64,000 nucleotides of DNA, from NCBI GenBank assembly GCA_030248135.1, contig JASANC010002485.1, positions 53,974 to 117,973 on the forward strand, written 5' to 3'. The notes beneath the pieces are model-generated. The model was not told the origin of the DNA and did not search any database. It saw only the letters and a list, made by a program, of their open reading frames with translations. Position numbers and translations under genes: made by a program. Below, in pieces: positions 9,503 through 22,105 of this stretch. The DNA comes from Theristus sp. LFF4_11 (taxonomy: Eukaryota > Nematoda > Chromadorea > Monhysterida > Xyalidae). Position 1 is the stretch's first letter. Every line of letters starts with the position of its first letter.

Positions 9503-12018
9503 TCATTTCCAAAAGCAAATCCGCCGCAGCATCCGCTGGAAGGCTTGCCGGAAGTCCGGACTGAAGATCGTGTAAATGATCGGGTTCATCGCGGAGTTCA
9601 CGTAGCCGAGCCAGAGCACGAGCGTCTCCAGGGTGCGCGGCACCGGATTCGGCTGCGCCTTCGTGCCGAGGATCGGGCGTAACAGTGCGACAATGAAGAA
9701 CGGCAGCCAGCAGACGATGAAGGTGCCGGTGATGATGGCGAGTGTACGCCACGCCTTGCGCTCGCGCTTCGCGTCCGCCGACTCTTTCTTCGGTTTTCGA
9801 CGTCGTCGTCGTCGCAGCCGCTGGCGCAGCGTGTCGACACGCGTCGCGATGGTTTTCGTCGCGCCCGTCGCTGTATCGGTGCAGTCGATGATGCGGTCCG
9901 CCGTTTCGGCGTCGTCCAACCGCGTCGGCGGTACGAGCAACGAGTGACCGTCGGAATTGCGCTCATTATTGATCTCGGCGACCGCTTTTTCGCCGACCGC
10001 GCCGTTTTCGGTGAAATTGTTGGTGTTGTTGCTCAGTGTTTTCAGCGCGATCTTGCCTTGTGGCTGTTGTTGTTGTTGATGTGTAGATGGTGACGGTGAA
10101 GGCGGTGATTGTTGCGGTTGATCGGCCGTTTCGTTGTTCGACGTGACGATGGCCCTTCGATCGCGGCCTCGTTGGAATCGCTGTTTTGCCGCCTTGAACA
10201 CACGCCAGTAGATCAGAATTATCGCGCACAATGGAAGATAAAACGCCGTAATGGTACTGAACACCTGGAGATAACGAAAGAAAAATGATTGAAATCGGCT
10301 TAACAAGTTTCGTTCAAACCGGTCATCATCTTTTGCAGATTGCAGAGGGCACGAATTTTTGAATTAAAGAACGATGAATAGGGGGTTGGGTCTGGTTGGT
10401 GTCAAAGAGCCAATCTGTGGATAAATATGTGTTCTATCCAACCCGATGCCGTTATTTTTTCTTTTGCAGGCTCTGCAGAAATGTAGGCTCTGTGTTACTG
10501 CTAAAGAAGATGACAGGTTTAAAGAAACACACTGTACATACAATGTGAACATGAACATACAAATGGAGACTGTGTTTGTGAAACTGTCTCGCGTGTGTAA
10601 AAGCCAGCAACGGAACGCACAAGCAAACACACCGGCGCCCATGTGATAAAAACAGCACACACAGCGCTCGTGCGTACATTATTTCTGTGTTACGACAAGA
10701 ACCCAAACACACAGGCATATAATGCACACGGTTCTCGGATGCGTTTGTGTCTGTCTGCGCGACATAACGTTCTATATGTCATCGTCAGGGTCTTTAGACA
10801 AACAACCAGAACCGCCGAAAAGCCAATCACCGTCAACACACCTGATAGGATTTGTATACATACTTAAAAGTTTTTTTTTTATTTCTGATCAGAGGTTGCT
10901 TGTTCAGAGTCGTTGTAGGTTCCTAATCCTAAACCTAATCCTAATCCTGAACCAAGCCTTTTTGATAAGGTGAAAATGATCAATTTAGTTTTTGCATTTT
11001 TTTCTTTCCTGTGTTAAAGGGCAGGGGCCAGTGCCACCGCCACTGCACATGCACCTCTTTTAATAATGATGCATCACGCACCTGATAGCTGATGTCCTGC
11101 GATATGAGGCAGACGTGCTCGCGCTGGACACGGTCGGCGAACTCGGCGTCCTTCCAGCCGAATATGGGCGCCACCGACAGCGCCAGCGCAACCACCCAGA
11201 TCGCGAGCAGCATGCCGACGATGCGCATGGGGGTGCGCCGCTGGAAATACGTGACGTCCGTCACCGACCAGTAGCGGTCGAGCGCGATCGCGACCAGATG
11301 CAGGATGCTTGCTGTGCACGCCATCACGTCGCCGCTGATCCAGAGGTCGCACACCAGCACACCTGCGTGCTTTGGCGGTTTCAAATTGTTGTTCTGTTTA
11401 TTATCGTGTCACGCACAACACGAACACAGTGCTCGTGTGTGTTCAGTTTAGTTCAGTTCAGTTTTATTTAGCACTGAAGTGCATGGAAAATATACTTGTA
11501 TGTACAAAGTAATGCAAGATTACAAACCAACTGTAGTTGGGTACAATTGTGTTGATTGTTTGAAACCATCGACACAGAGACTGTTACCGGCCGGTTTATC
11601 TTTTTCCTTTCTGTTCTCTGTTCCACGCCGAACAAGAAGTGCTCGTATGCATTAATTGTGAACTCGTATGTCGAACAAATTGCGCTGGAGAACAACAACA
11701 AAATCATCAATAACAGTTTCTCAGTTTTTTATTATTACCGAGTGTCCAGCGTCGTTGCAGCTCGTACACGGTGGCGATTGGTGTGACGACGAGTCCGATC
11801 AGCAGGTCCGCTGCCGCCAACGACCAGATCAGATAGTACTGCGGTCGACGGAGCTCCTTCTCGACGAGAATCGCGAAAATTACGAACAAATTTCCAATGA
11901 CGGTCACGAGAACAATCAGAGCGAGCGTCGGGCCAATCATGGCCGCCTCGACCAGCGTCAGCGAGTCCGGACCGTCGCCGAGGAATGAGGTGGCGTTGCT
12001 GGTGACGGTGGCGTTCAT
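9503..12018 (-). CDS. Serotonin receptor, 5-HT1/SER-4 type GPCR (complete, 3 exons)
   Basis: Three minus-strand exons, 11739-12018, 11082-11362 and 9503-10264, join in phase to a 440-residue class A receptor. The N-terminus has two N-glycosylation sequons (N2, N8). Landmarks: GN43 in TM1, D71 in TM2, C98 and amine-binding D105 in TM3, DRYW at 122-125, a TM5 with S190, T191 and A194 before P198, CWLPFF in TM6 and NPIIY in TM7. The S-T-A pattern in TM5 is typical of 5-HT1 receptors; dopamine and octopamine receptors usually carry serines there. The third intracellular loop is long (about 140 residues), rich in Gln/Asn/Pro with a poly-Arg patch, and the C-tail is short and ends after a Cys (possible palmitoylation). 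This fits Gi/o coupling. Donors are GTAATA and GTGCGT. The ATG at 12018 gives a natural N-terminus; an upstream non-coding exon is possible. An octopamine/tyramine receptor is the main alternative. Confidence 0.95.
11448..11500 (-). repeat. Retroposon 3' tail (receptor intron 1)
   Basis: On the minus strand, TGCACTTCAGTGCTAAATAAAACTG is followed by CTGAA-type repeats. It is a diverged match to the 3' ends at 4911-5005 and 39268-39352, including the AATAAA before the simple repeat. It lies between receptor exons 1 and 2. Confidence 0.5.
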
Positions 12019-12103
12019 GGCGGTCAGTTTTGGTGTGCGGTTTTTGTGGAATGTATTGTGATGGTGGTAATAGAACCTGCAAAACGTAATGAACCGTTCA
12101 TAC

Positions 12104-12210
12104 TGACGTCACGGCACGGCACGGCCACACCTCGTGTTTTAGCATTGAATACAAGTTGTGTATATGTACGTCACGTCACGTCACGTCACGTCACGTCAAA
12201 TCACGTCACT
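12104..12210. promoter_or_regulatory. CRE and CRE half-site array upstream of the serotonin receptor
   Basis: A perfect palindromic TGACGTCA sits at 12104-12111, 86 bases upstream of the receptor ATG. Seven CGTCA half-sites follow at 12169-12208, six of them perfectly tandem. CGTCA is the half-site bound by CREB/ATF bZIP factors. The flanking GGCACGGCACGG motifs match the sub-terminal repeats of the element at 13418-14926, so the array is probably transposon-derived. Regulatory function is inference only. Confidence 0.35.
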
Positions 12211-12610
12211 AGTTATTGCATACAACCGCTAAGACAGAAGTAGCTGTTACGTTCGTCGATTTTTTCGCACATCAGCATGAACTGGCCTTAAAAGAGTTCT
12301 AGTGAAAGGCGGTGTTCTAGCTACTGATTTGAGTAGAGCACGAGCAAAGGAGTCGTTGCGGTTTTCCGCTTTTTCAACCGCGCGAAACCGCAATTCACAC
12401 AACGCGCAATGCCAATATCTGCAAAATTGACACCAAAAACTGGCACCAAAGAAGTCAGAAACTGCAAATGGTTTTCCTCATTTTTGTTTTCAACAATACC
12501 GCAGAGGGACAACTTTCGATTTAAAAAACTTATTCCGTTCTAACTTCGAAGGTCTAAACAAAACACAAAATACCTTATAACCAGCTCTATTCAAAGTTTT
12601 CAAACACATA

Positions 12611-13079
12611 TACCGTATTACCCCCATTAAACCCCCCCCCACCATTAATCCCCCCCCCACCAATAAACCCCCACCCCCCCGACCAGTTTCCAAATAATCC
12701 CCCCCCCCCCACAAATAATCCCCCATGGGGGTTAATTGGAAACCTGTTTGAAACACATACCCAGCGAATTCAGTGGCTGAATGCAGTGACATTGGTGAAA
12801 TTGTGCTACCAAAGGCCCCAAATGGATGAGTTAATGGTAATTTCATTACAAAAGGCTGTTACAAAAGGAAATCTCTGTGAAAAGTAGAAGTTTTTGCAAC
12901 TTTCTTGCCTGCCATGCAAGGTATTTTTGCCATTTTTCAACAAAACCCCACCCCTAGAAATTTTTGTATAATAAACCCCCCCCCCCACCAATAATCCCCC
13001 CCCCCACCAATAAACCCCCACTCCTAAAAGTCGCTGACGTATTAATCCCCCATGGGGGTTTATTGGGGGTAATACGGTA
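12611..13079 (+). mobile_element. C-run MITE, copy 2
   Basis: This 469-bp copy is nearly identical to 1090-1560, with the same TACCGTATTACCCCC ends, AATAAACCCCC blocks and CCCCCATGGGGG palindromes. Most differences are in C-run length. The close match implies recent spread. Confidence 0.8.
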
Positions 13080-13417
13080 ACAGAACAAGGCAAAATAAAA
13101 AAAAACATTGGGAAGTTTGCGTTCGTTACTTCAAAATGAAACAAAAAAGGCGGCACAACATGCCATGGTCAAGAAATCAATCCGAATCGCGCAGGAACAC
13201 AGCAGAACAATAAACTAGAAAGCTAAGTTCATTATTCTTCCAACAAAGGATTGCCCACAACATGTACAAGTGTTCCTAAATTAATCAGAATTTTAAACAA
13301 ATAATATGACACAGATGCATGGAACTCAACCAAACAAGCCCTGAAACACAACAGTAATAAGCCCTTTGTTGGCGTGTGTGACGGCAGTAAAAGGGACAAA
13401 AATCTCAGGCTTTTTTA

Positions 13418-14926
13418 AGGCCCGTTTAGCCGTCCGTATTTGCATCCGGCACGGCACGTCACGTCACGTCAAACCTCGTTTATGCTGCAAAAAAAAGCAA
13501 TCCGGCACGTCACGGCACGTCACGTCTTGTTTTAGAACTCGCGCTCGTTTATGCCCCTGTACGGCGACGTACGTCGACGTTCAGACAGATACGGACGCAT
13601 AAACGATGACGTGACGTGCCGTGACGTGCCGGATGGTTTTAGAACACGCGCTCGTTTATGCTCCTGTACGGCGACGTGCGTCGACGTTCAGACAGATACG
13701 GACGCATAAACGATGACGTGACGTGCCGTGACGTACCGGATGGTTTTAGGTTCTCCCCTAAAAAGCCGTGCGTCAAAGTTTAATTTTATCAATTTTGTTT
13801 ACTTTTGTTGTAATTCATTGTGAGCACATGCTCACTCACTATCGTCCTGAAATGAGACATTTTTTTCTGATTATTTTCTGTATTCTCAAACAAAAATTTC
13901 AGCAGTTTAGCTTTTATTCAGTGAATTCACTAATTCAGTGAGTTTCAGCCATCACATGAACTCCACAGTCGAACTCTAAATTATAGGGAATCAGCTGATT
14001 GGTTGGTGGTCACGTGATGCATGCTTTCTGTGCAGGCATTGCTGTGGGGAGGATGAGATTGGTTTGGACAAAATGTATGCATCACGATCACCCACCAATT
14101 AGCTGATTCTCTGGCTATTCACAACAAAAAAAAACAGAGCCTGAAGTGCAGAATGCAAATTTGTGAGTGACTTTGTTTTGAAATCATAGCAATCCACAGA
14201 ACACCAAAGAATTTGTCGTGCGGCAAAAAAGGTGAAAATTTTTATCTGCACAGTCTGCGAGTCGAACCAGCAACTAACCACTGCGCCGTGCTGCCATGAT
14301 TGCCGCTGGCTGTGTAGTCCATATCAATTGTGCAGCCGCAGCAAACTATTTGTGCACGCGCACTGTTGGAAAACACAATGTGTTTTCGCCTGTTCTTCTG
14401 CTCTGCATTGAATGAACTGCTCGAAAGACTTGAACGAAAGACGAAATTTCAAAAGACTTGAATCTGTGGGTTGTTTCGAATTTGAGTTGCAATCTCCATT
14501 CTCCAGTCAAAATTGGTTGTTGTCGCAAATATTCAATTTCAATTTGGCACATAACTTTATTGAATTTTGCTTGGTGACGTACGGCTTTTTAGAGCAGAAT
14601 CTAAAATACAACGTCACGTCACGGCACGTCACGTCATCGTTTATGCGTCCGTATCTGTCTGAACGTCGACGCACGTCGCCGTACAGGGGCATAAACGAGC
14701 AAAAATTCTAAAACCATCCGGCACGTCACGGCACGTCACTTCACGGCACGTCATCGTTTATGCGTCCGTATCTGTCTGCACGTCGACGCACGTCGCCGTA
14801 CGGACGCATAAACGAGCAAAAATTCTAAAACCATGCGGCACGTCACTTCATCTCACGTCATCGTTTATGCGTCCGTGTCTGTCTGTACGGCGACGTGCGT
14901 CAACGTCCGGACGGCTAAACGGGCCT
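13418..14926. mobile_element. PIF/Harbinger-like non-autonomous element
   Basis: Inverted ends AGGCCCGTTTAGCCGTCC / GGACGGCTAAACGGGCCT bound 1,509 bp, with TTA directly outside both ends (13415-13417 and 14927-14929). A 3-bp TTA/TAA duplication is the mark of PIF/Harbinger. The sub-terminal regions (about 13440-13750 and 14600-14900) are inverted relative to each other and packed with CACGTCACG and ACGTCGACG-type repeats. The middle contains another MITE (about 13978-14118). No transposase is seen. Confidence 0.75.
13978..14118. mobile_element. CCAAT-type MITE, copy 2 (nested)
   Basis: About 140 bp with AGGGAATCAGCTGATTGGTTGG on the left and an inverted CCACCAATTAGCTGATTCTC-type arm on the right. 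It is related to 3751-3908 and 36750-36922 and is nested in the Harbinger-like element. Ends are approximate. Confidence 0.6.
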
Positions 14927-16245
14927 TTAATAATGACATGCACACACGTCTTGAAAGGACTGTAAATCATGAAATGAAACGCCGGGTTTTTGAATAGGGA
15001 TATAATGGTTAGCATTTGTGCTATATTGTGTAGCATTTTAATTACAAAGAGTGAAAAATAATGATCAGAACCAGTCAAAATGGAACCAACTTAAGATCAG
15101 ACTCAGATTCAGCAGAACGCAAGTGTCAATTGGTGTGTTTGTTGTGCCGGTGTGTTTGTCACTGTTTGGCATCACAGTGGACTTTCTTCAATCTGTGGGA
15201 CACTTTAATGTAACCTTGTAGCATAGCAAAATTGCTATCACGAAAAATGCTGGTTGAAGTATGCGTTGAAGCTCCTCTCAGTGTGTGTTTTCCATGTTTT
15301 TTGCGCAGCGCGCGATCCGCGGCGCCATCCCAATCTTGGTGGCGTTTACTGTCATGTAGCGAATAAAGTTTTTTTTCTTGCCCTGGAACACTAGCGGTGC
15401 GCCAGGCTTGGTTCCGGACTGAGGTTTTTTCTTAATTTTCGATCACTTCTATCTCATAACGAACACGAAACTTGCGATCACAGAGTTAAAGCCAGTGTAC
15501 ACACTGCATGTGGTCTGGTCTCAAAACTCCTGCGGTAATACGGTAGTCTTTGTCTACGGTATTTGGATGATCTCGACACGATCCTGTTCATGGGTCCTGC
15601 TGATTGTCAAGGGAAGAGAAATCAAAAAACGGAATCAATCGACTTTTTTGGCCTGCAATCTTTTCTTGGAGATCCAGTGCGTATAGCAACGCATTGTTGA
15701 GACCCAACACGGTGTGCTGTAAAGACACCGTAGTCCAAGTAGTTCCGAAAGTTCTGACATGAGTCTCATCTTTTTGATTCACTCACTCAACCCAATATCA
15801 GCAAGCAAGCAAACATGCACAAAGACGGGGAGGCCTGTTAGTTTTTTGCCTCATTCGGCGTGTTGACTTGATTAGTTTTCAGCGCGACGAGCGAAAAAAA
15901 ACTTTTTTTATCAACCGTTCCGCACACGCGCGCATGCATGGAAGTCAATTTTGTTTTTTTTCTCAATGTGGCTGTCGTTTGTTTTGATTGACTCTCACTG
16001 TTTGTTTTTTTTTGTTCTTGTCGTTGTTCAATCTTGTTTTCACGGCCTATTCTATTTTGCTCATACAATGATAACTGGCCGAAGAAAGATAAATGTTTTA
16101 TTCCATATGTTTTCCAGGAAGTTTTTTTAGCGACGCAATGAAACGGTCTTTAATGAGAAAACAAAAAATGACATAAAACTGGCACCACAGCACCGGACGC
16201 CACTTCCAGAGATTTTTATTTCGCGTGTACAGTCAATCTCGATAA
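14927..16245. other. Intergenic, nothing recognised
   Basis: No convincing exon, RNA gene or bounded repeat was seen. Short frames here lack splice signals, conserved motifs and codon bias. Confidence 0.5.
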
Positions 16246-16363
16246 TACCGTATTACCCCCATTAAACCCCCCCCCCACCATTAACCCCCCCCCACCAATA
16301 AACCCCCCCCCCCACCAGTTTCCGAATAATCCCCCCCCCCCCACAAATAATCCCCATGGGGGG
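16246..16363 (+). mobile_element. C-run MITE, truncated copy
   Basis: Only the left end of the family is present: TACCGTATTACCCCC, the AATAAACCCCC blocks and one CCCATGGGG palindrome. The middle and right end are missing. It runs directly into the GCTGATTGGTTGGTCA repeats. Confidence 0.7.
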
Positions 16364-16373
16364 TATATATAAC

Positions 16374-16500
16374 TAGCTGATTGGTTGGTCATAGCAACTC
16401 TCAGCGCTGATTGGTTAATCATGAGGTGTTCTCAGCGCTGATTGGTTGGTCACCACGTCATGTTCGTGTCATGTTGCATATATTTTCCAGATGGACTGTA
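16374..16500 (+). repeat. CCAAT-type repeats, copy 1
   Basis: Three imperfect tandem units of about 30-35 bp carry GCTGATTGGTTGGTCA-like cores, separated by CTCAGCG, and end with CATGTTGCATATATTTTCCAG. The same arrangement with the same end occurs at 25572-25678. The core contains an inverted CCAAT box. It is probably the end of a dispersed element. Confidence 0.65.
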
Positions 16501-19500
16501 CATACAGTGCCTGAGCAACAATTTTGTGCCATGACTGAGTGCAAAACGACTGAAAAAACGTTACCATACTAAAAAAACAGTATCCCCAAGCAATTTAAGC
16601 AAATCAAGGCCAACAAAAGCAAACCGGGAACGAACTCTTTTTGTTGGAGTGATTACTAATTTCCGGTTTTGGCCACGAAACGCTGCTTGTTAAGTGAAAT
16701 GTTGTCTCAATTTAAGCTAATGGAACTCATTTTGCTAATTCGCGGGACAGATTCTTGAAACAAACAAAGTTTCTTGATGAATCTGAACACCGAAGGATTA
16801 GCAATAAAACTGCAGATGGCTTCGCAACACGCCATGTCAACAGATGAAGCGTATTTTGGATGAGCGACTTTGCTCCAAAAACAAGTTTTAAGAAAAATCT
16901 GCATTTGCGCCGAGGCCGTGTCAGGAGTGAAACGAACTAACGAAGCTAACGTGTGATCATTGACACAGTAAACTGCAGCATGGCCACGCATTAATACACT
17001 GGCCGGCTGTATAAGAACCAACTGTTTCTCAAACTTCTAAAAACGTACAGAAATTTTTCTCGTAAAAAGAGTTGCTCTAAGGAGAACAAACGATAATAGC
17101 ATCAAAAAATAAGTGCACTTTTTGCGTCGACAAATCCTACTACTACAAATGGATAAACTTCTGCAAAAAATCGAATTAACCAATCATTGCGCTGCACATA
17201 CATGCTTGTCCCCAAAGATTCTGCGATACAATGTGATCAAATAAACGACAAAAAGAAACCAGATATAACACTGAATAATTTATCACAGAAAAAAAGCTTG
17301 AACATCAGCGAAAAGCGCCAAACCAAAGCACGGACGGCGCATGTCGAATCGGCGAGTCACACGCAAGTCCAAAGCACGCGCTAAATGGAAACAATGTACG
17401 CTCGTTAGTGCGCTTGGGTGTGCGTCCGTGTGTCCCACAGAAAATGTGTCGCGAGATGCACATGTAAAGCTAATTTGATTCGGTTTTTTATCAACTTACT
17501 TTCGTTATCAGAAGAGGAAAAAGGGACATATGTATTTTCATATAAAAAAAAATATCTGCAACAACAACTGAATTCATGTGAACTTCGGACGAAACGTTGC
17601 TCTCTGAGTGTACTTAACGTAGTGTACTTAATGCAAGTATGCGGTATTCTACCCTGGTCTTTCAAATGCAACAGAGAATGGAAATAAAACGAATGAAAAT
17701 TATTTCAACAGCAAATCACAATGGAGCCTAAAAACAGAAGCACGACGGCATCGATGATGACGACGACGTCGGGGGGGGGATGGGGGATGGGGCGGGGGGG
17801 GGGGGTGAAGGGCAGTCAAAAATTTGACGGTGGATGGATAGCTAAAAAACGGTATAGTTGAAGTTTAGGGTTCCAGACTGAAGGAAAACGGCATCTTTAC
17901 TGAAAAAACAAACAACAACGAACATTCGATCCTTTTTTAATCCGTCACTGTGAGTTTATAAGAAAGTAACCTTTTTTCTCGAAATTTTTGATTTGTCAAT
18001 TCACCAGAGTTTACGGTATATAAAAGACGAAAACATGAAAAGAGTGGGTCCCCGGAATACATCATGAATTCATGCTTCGGTGTCCTGCCTTGGTTTCATT
18101 CACGGTGTTTTTTTTTTGCTTTTTTGCCGTGTTTTGTGTCGCACTCTCGCATACGCAAGCATACTTGAACAAAAAAGAGGGCCGGCTTTGCTGAGCAAAC
18201 GCAGCTAGTGTGAGCTTCTTGAAGACCCAAAAAAGTGTGGATTATAGTGTGTTTGGGGGAATTTTTCACATGGCTCGACTGCAGACACTTTTTCAAAGGA
18301 ACACAAAAACAAAACAAAACAAAACCAATACACCGCCACAAACAAACCACACGCACGCGCCATGAAGGATATCTGGAGCAGGGCGTCGTATGTGTGTCAG
18401 TGTGTTGCTTTGTGGCACTTCATAAAACACTGCGGTTGTGCGTTGTCTTCACACAAGGACTGTACAAAAAACTACTATCAATTTTTTGGAATCTGCGAGA
18501 CAGGAAACGTAGTTTCAATCTTCATGTGGCAATTCAGAATTGCCGAAGTCACTCGGCGTCGGCCCCGTTGAGGGGACATTCACTTTGCCAATTTTGAATA
18601 CCCGCGTCATGCGTAAAACTGTTCACCTACAACTATGCGCACATTGAGTCTCGGCTCCGGGACCAGAACAAAAGATCATAGTGTCGGAAAGCCACGTGAA
18701 GTGAAATAAGAATGCTGTGAGTGAGTGAATGAAGTTTAACGAAATAATCTTTATTTAAAATAAATCGTGCCTCCCGTCTCAGTAGACTACTCTAGCGCAC
18801 GCAGTCAGAAAATTGGCGCAAAACCGCCAAGTGACATCATAAAACGACAGTAAAAGCAACAACGCCACATAATGCGGTAATCTGTTTTGTCGCTGCTACA
18901 GCAGGAGGCTTGCTTTTGATTTTGAAATGAGCATTCAATCTGTGTGGTGTGTACCTCCAATTGCAAACCAATTGGAACACAGCTACCTACCGTACGCCAT
19001 TTGACGCTGACTACGGTTGAATTGTAGTTCCCAACACAATCGATACACACCGGTGTGTATCACGATTCTTTTAAAAAAAGTTGGCTGATTACTTTTACCA
19101 TACTTTTGCTGATTTAATGCAAAAGAGATATTCGGTAGTCACCGTATTCATCTGGCATCTCGTGCCATGAGTTTTGAATTTCGATTTTTTGTGATCTTAT
19201 GCCCATTGGCTTAATCATGGTGAACAAACGCAAAAGCTGCTCTGAACATGAAAAAACACATTCATAATGCACTTCATGCGCCATGATACATGTAACGTAA
19301 ACACGTTCACTCTTTGCGAGTACAGTACACATACATTGTATGACTTTTTCGTCACCTTTTCCAACGTTACGCGTCACTAGCCGTGCGCAGCTTTATGGTC
19401 TCTCAATTATTCAAACAAGACAATCTCCAACGCTAGGTCCACACACGAGCACAAAAAAACGCAACAGCGTACATGCACTGAAAATGTTGTTCAATATCAT

Positions 19501-19749
19501 TGAATCAATATAAAACTGTGTACGGGTGGGGAAAAAATTCAAACTCATGATGCAGAAGAGATGGCGGCACCCTTCTGGAGCACCGCATTTTTTAAACAAT
19601 CAGGTGTACGCTTGATTCTTGAAAATGGGTCTTGACACGATTGTTCTAAATCAGTACAAACTAAGTCAAAAATGTCTGAGGCAGCTTTTTGACTAGAAAT
19701 CTCCATATTTAAAGCTCAGCTATATGAATACGGTAGGAGGATACCGTAA
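16501..19749. other. Intergenic, nothing recognised except a G run
   Basis: Nothing coding was supported in 3.2 kb. At 17771-17807 there is a run-rich block with GGGGGGGGGG, GGGGG, GGGG and a 13-G run separated by one to three bases, which fits a G-quadruplex on the plus strand. Confidence 0.5.
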
Positions 19750-20195
19750 TACCGTATTACCTCTAATAAACCCCCATGGGGGTTTATTTCTTCAGCGACT
19801 TCTGGGGGTGGGGGTTTATTTTTGGGGGGGATTATTTTTGGGGGGGGGTTTATTTGGAAACCATTTTTAGGGGTGGGCAAAATGGCAAAAATACCTTCCA
19901 TGGCAGGAAGGAAGTCGCAGAAACTTCTACTTTTCACAGAGATTTCCTTTTGTAACAGCCTTTTGTAATGAAATTACCACTAACTCATCCCTTTGGTGCC
20001 TTCGGTAGCAAAATTTCACTAATGTCCCCGCATTCACCCACTGAATTCGCGGGGTGTGTGTCTAAAAGGGGTCTAAAAAACCCCCCCGGGGGGGGGTATT
20101 TGGGGGGGGATTTGGAAACTTGTCGAGGGGGTGGGGGTTTATTTTGGGGGGGGGGGTTTAATTTGGGGGGGGGGTTTAATAGAGGTAATACGGTA
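19750..20195 (-). mobile_element. C-run MITE, copy in opposite orientation
   Basis: This 446-bp copy has ends TACCGTATTACCTCTA / TAGAGGTAATACGGTA and the family's middle sequence in reverse orientation, so the G runs are on the plus strand. It is more diverged than the copies at 1090 and 12611. Confidence 0.75.
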
Positions 20196-20514
20196 TGTTT
20201 TGTCTTTTGTTCAACTTGGTGTTAACTTGTGTCTGTCATTGACGTAAAAGTTATCGTCAAATAAAAGCTCTTTCAAGCTTCAGTCTGTCTCTTTTATTGA
20301 CACACAAAACTGTTTACCGTGGGAAACCATCCTCACGTCAAGCCGCCGAGTATTTTTTTGACAAGTATAAATTGTCACTTTCCCCACGCCAATGGAAACA
20401 GATGGCAACAAGTTTGCAATAAAGAATGTGGCATTGGTTATTATTATTGATGCGGAAGTAACAATAATGTAAATGAAAAGCAGTCAGACCGCACACCGCA
20501 GAAAAAGTCCGATG

Positions 20515-20735
20515 GATTTTTCATCGGCGTTAATAAAACGTTAGCTGGCGTTAATTAACGGCATCCTAGCGTTACATAACGCTAGTTTTTGTTAAATTTT
20601 TGTTAAATAACGCCACGTTTTTTTTAATTTAACGAACGCCAGCTGGCGTTTTTTTCAACCATAAAATTGCCAGCTGGCGTTAATTAACGCAAACTGGCGT
20701 TTTTAAACGCCAACTTGCGCCTTTAAACGCCAATC
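20515..20735. repeat. Palindrome-dense AACGCCAGCTGGCGTT repeat
   Basis: Within about 220 bp, variants of GCCAGCTGGCGTT, GCGTTAATTAACGC and ACGCCAG occur repeatedly in both orientations, giving many overlapping palindromes. No boundaries or coding content were found. It could be the sub-terminal part of an inverted-repeat element. Confidence 0.55.
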
Positions 20736-22105
20736 AAAACGCCGGTTTTGCATTGTACGTGTATACTATTGTGCGGAGCAGCAAAAAGGTGTCAATTTCA
20801 ATGAGCAATTTGTTTACTCAAGTAGCCAATCAACATGAAACAACAACTAAGTGCGTGAGTGAGAGCCTATTGAATACGCCCGTAAACATGTTTTTTGGTG
20901 ACGTCATGTTGCAACAAAATATGCGACAAAACTGCACAGGTGGCATACATAAAAAAACGTGCTAAAATGTGAGAAGAGAAAGGAACAAAATTGCAAAGAA
21001 TTTCTTGGGTTGCATGTTTGGTTAAGCAGCACTGGTTTCTTCTCCTTTTCGAAGATCAATGGTCAACCGCGTACCATCAACTACGAATACAGTTGTGCGC
21101 GACGCAAACTCACAAATTCCGAGTTGGGTAACATGCTCAGATTGTTACGGGTAAAGTTCAGTATATACACCTTAGTTTTCGCAGCAACTTTAGCACGAAC
21201 GTGAAGTTTAGTAGGAGCAAGTATGGTAAGAGCGTCTATCAGAATGAATGACAACAAAAAAATGTCTGTCTCGGACGCTGAGGGCGTCCCGGGGCTGAGA
21301 TCGGTATAGCGAATGAATGGCGACAATTTTCTCTGACAGGATATCCAACCCAACCGTCTGGCTCCGAGGGGTGGCAAATGACACGACAAGCTGCCTGTAC
21401 ATGCGGCTTTTATTCATTTTCCATTCATATCTTATTTTTTCCAGTTTTCGACTGAAAATTATCACCACCATGGTTTGGTTTTATGTGCGAGCATGTATGA
21501 CACAGTGGCAGCCAACAGATATAGATTTTATAACCGCTGTCGAAAAATATTGTTCGCCATTTACAGATGAAAATAGCTTATGCCCGGCAAAACGCAGCGG
21601 TTTCGGAAACGACGAAATGTGAATACAGTTATTTTCGATTTGAAAAAAAAGAAATTTGTTACAATCTGTAGAGTTCACGTTTTCCTGAACTCTGCAACGT
21701 TCCCCAAATACGGTATTAGTTTGTAGGAATGCTCACCTACTTCTATTTTTTAAAGCTAAACTATTTTCTTTAGTCCATTTATTAAAACGTTGTGATTTCT
21801 TGTTATCCTCGTACTTCACATCCAGAAATAAAATACCAAACGCTCAAAACGTCTCGGCTTATTTCGGTGTGAATGTGCCACGTAGCTCTCGCTCCTCGCC
21901 TCAGCTGCAGAGGCGTCTGGGCGGCATAGGCGAAGCACTCCGGGCCCAATAGGCTACCGGCACCGAGTCATTGGAAACCTAACTTGAGACAATTTTATCT
22001 TAGAACGATTTAGCTTTGCCAGTTGTTTATAGAAACTGTTGAATGAATTATTTGGGGTACGTAGTGGATGTGTGTGGAACAGCAAACATTTGTACAATGA
22101 ACACG

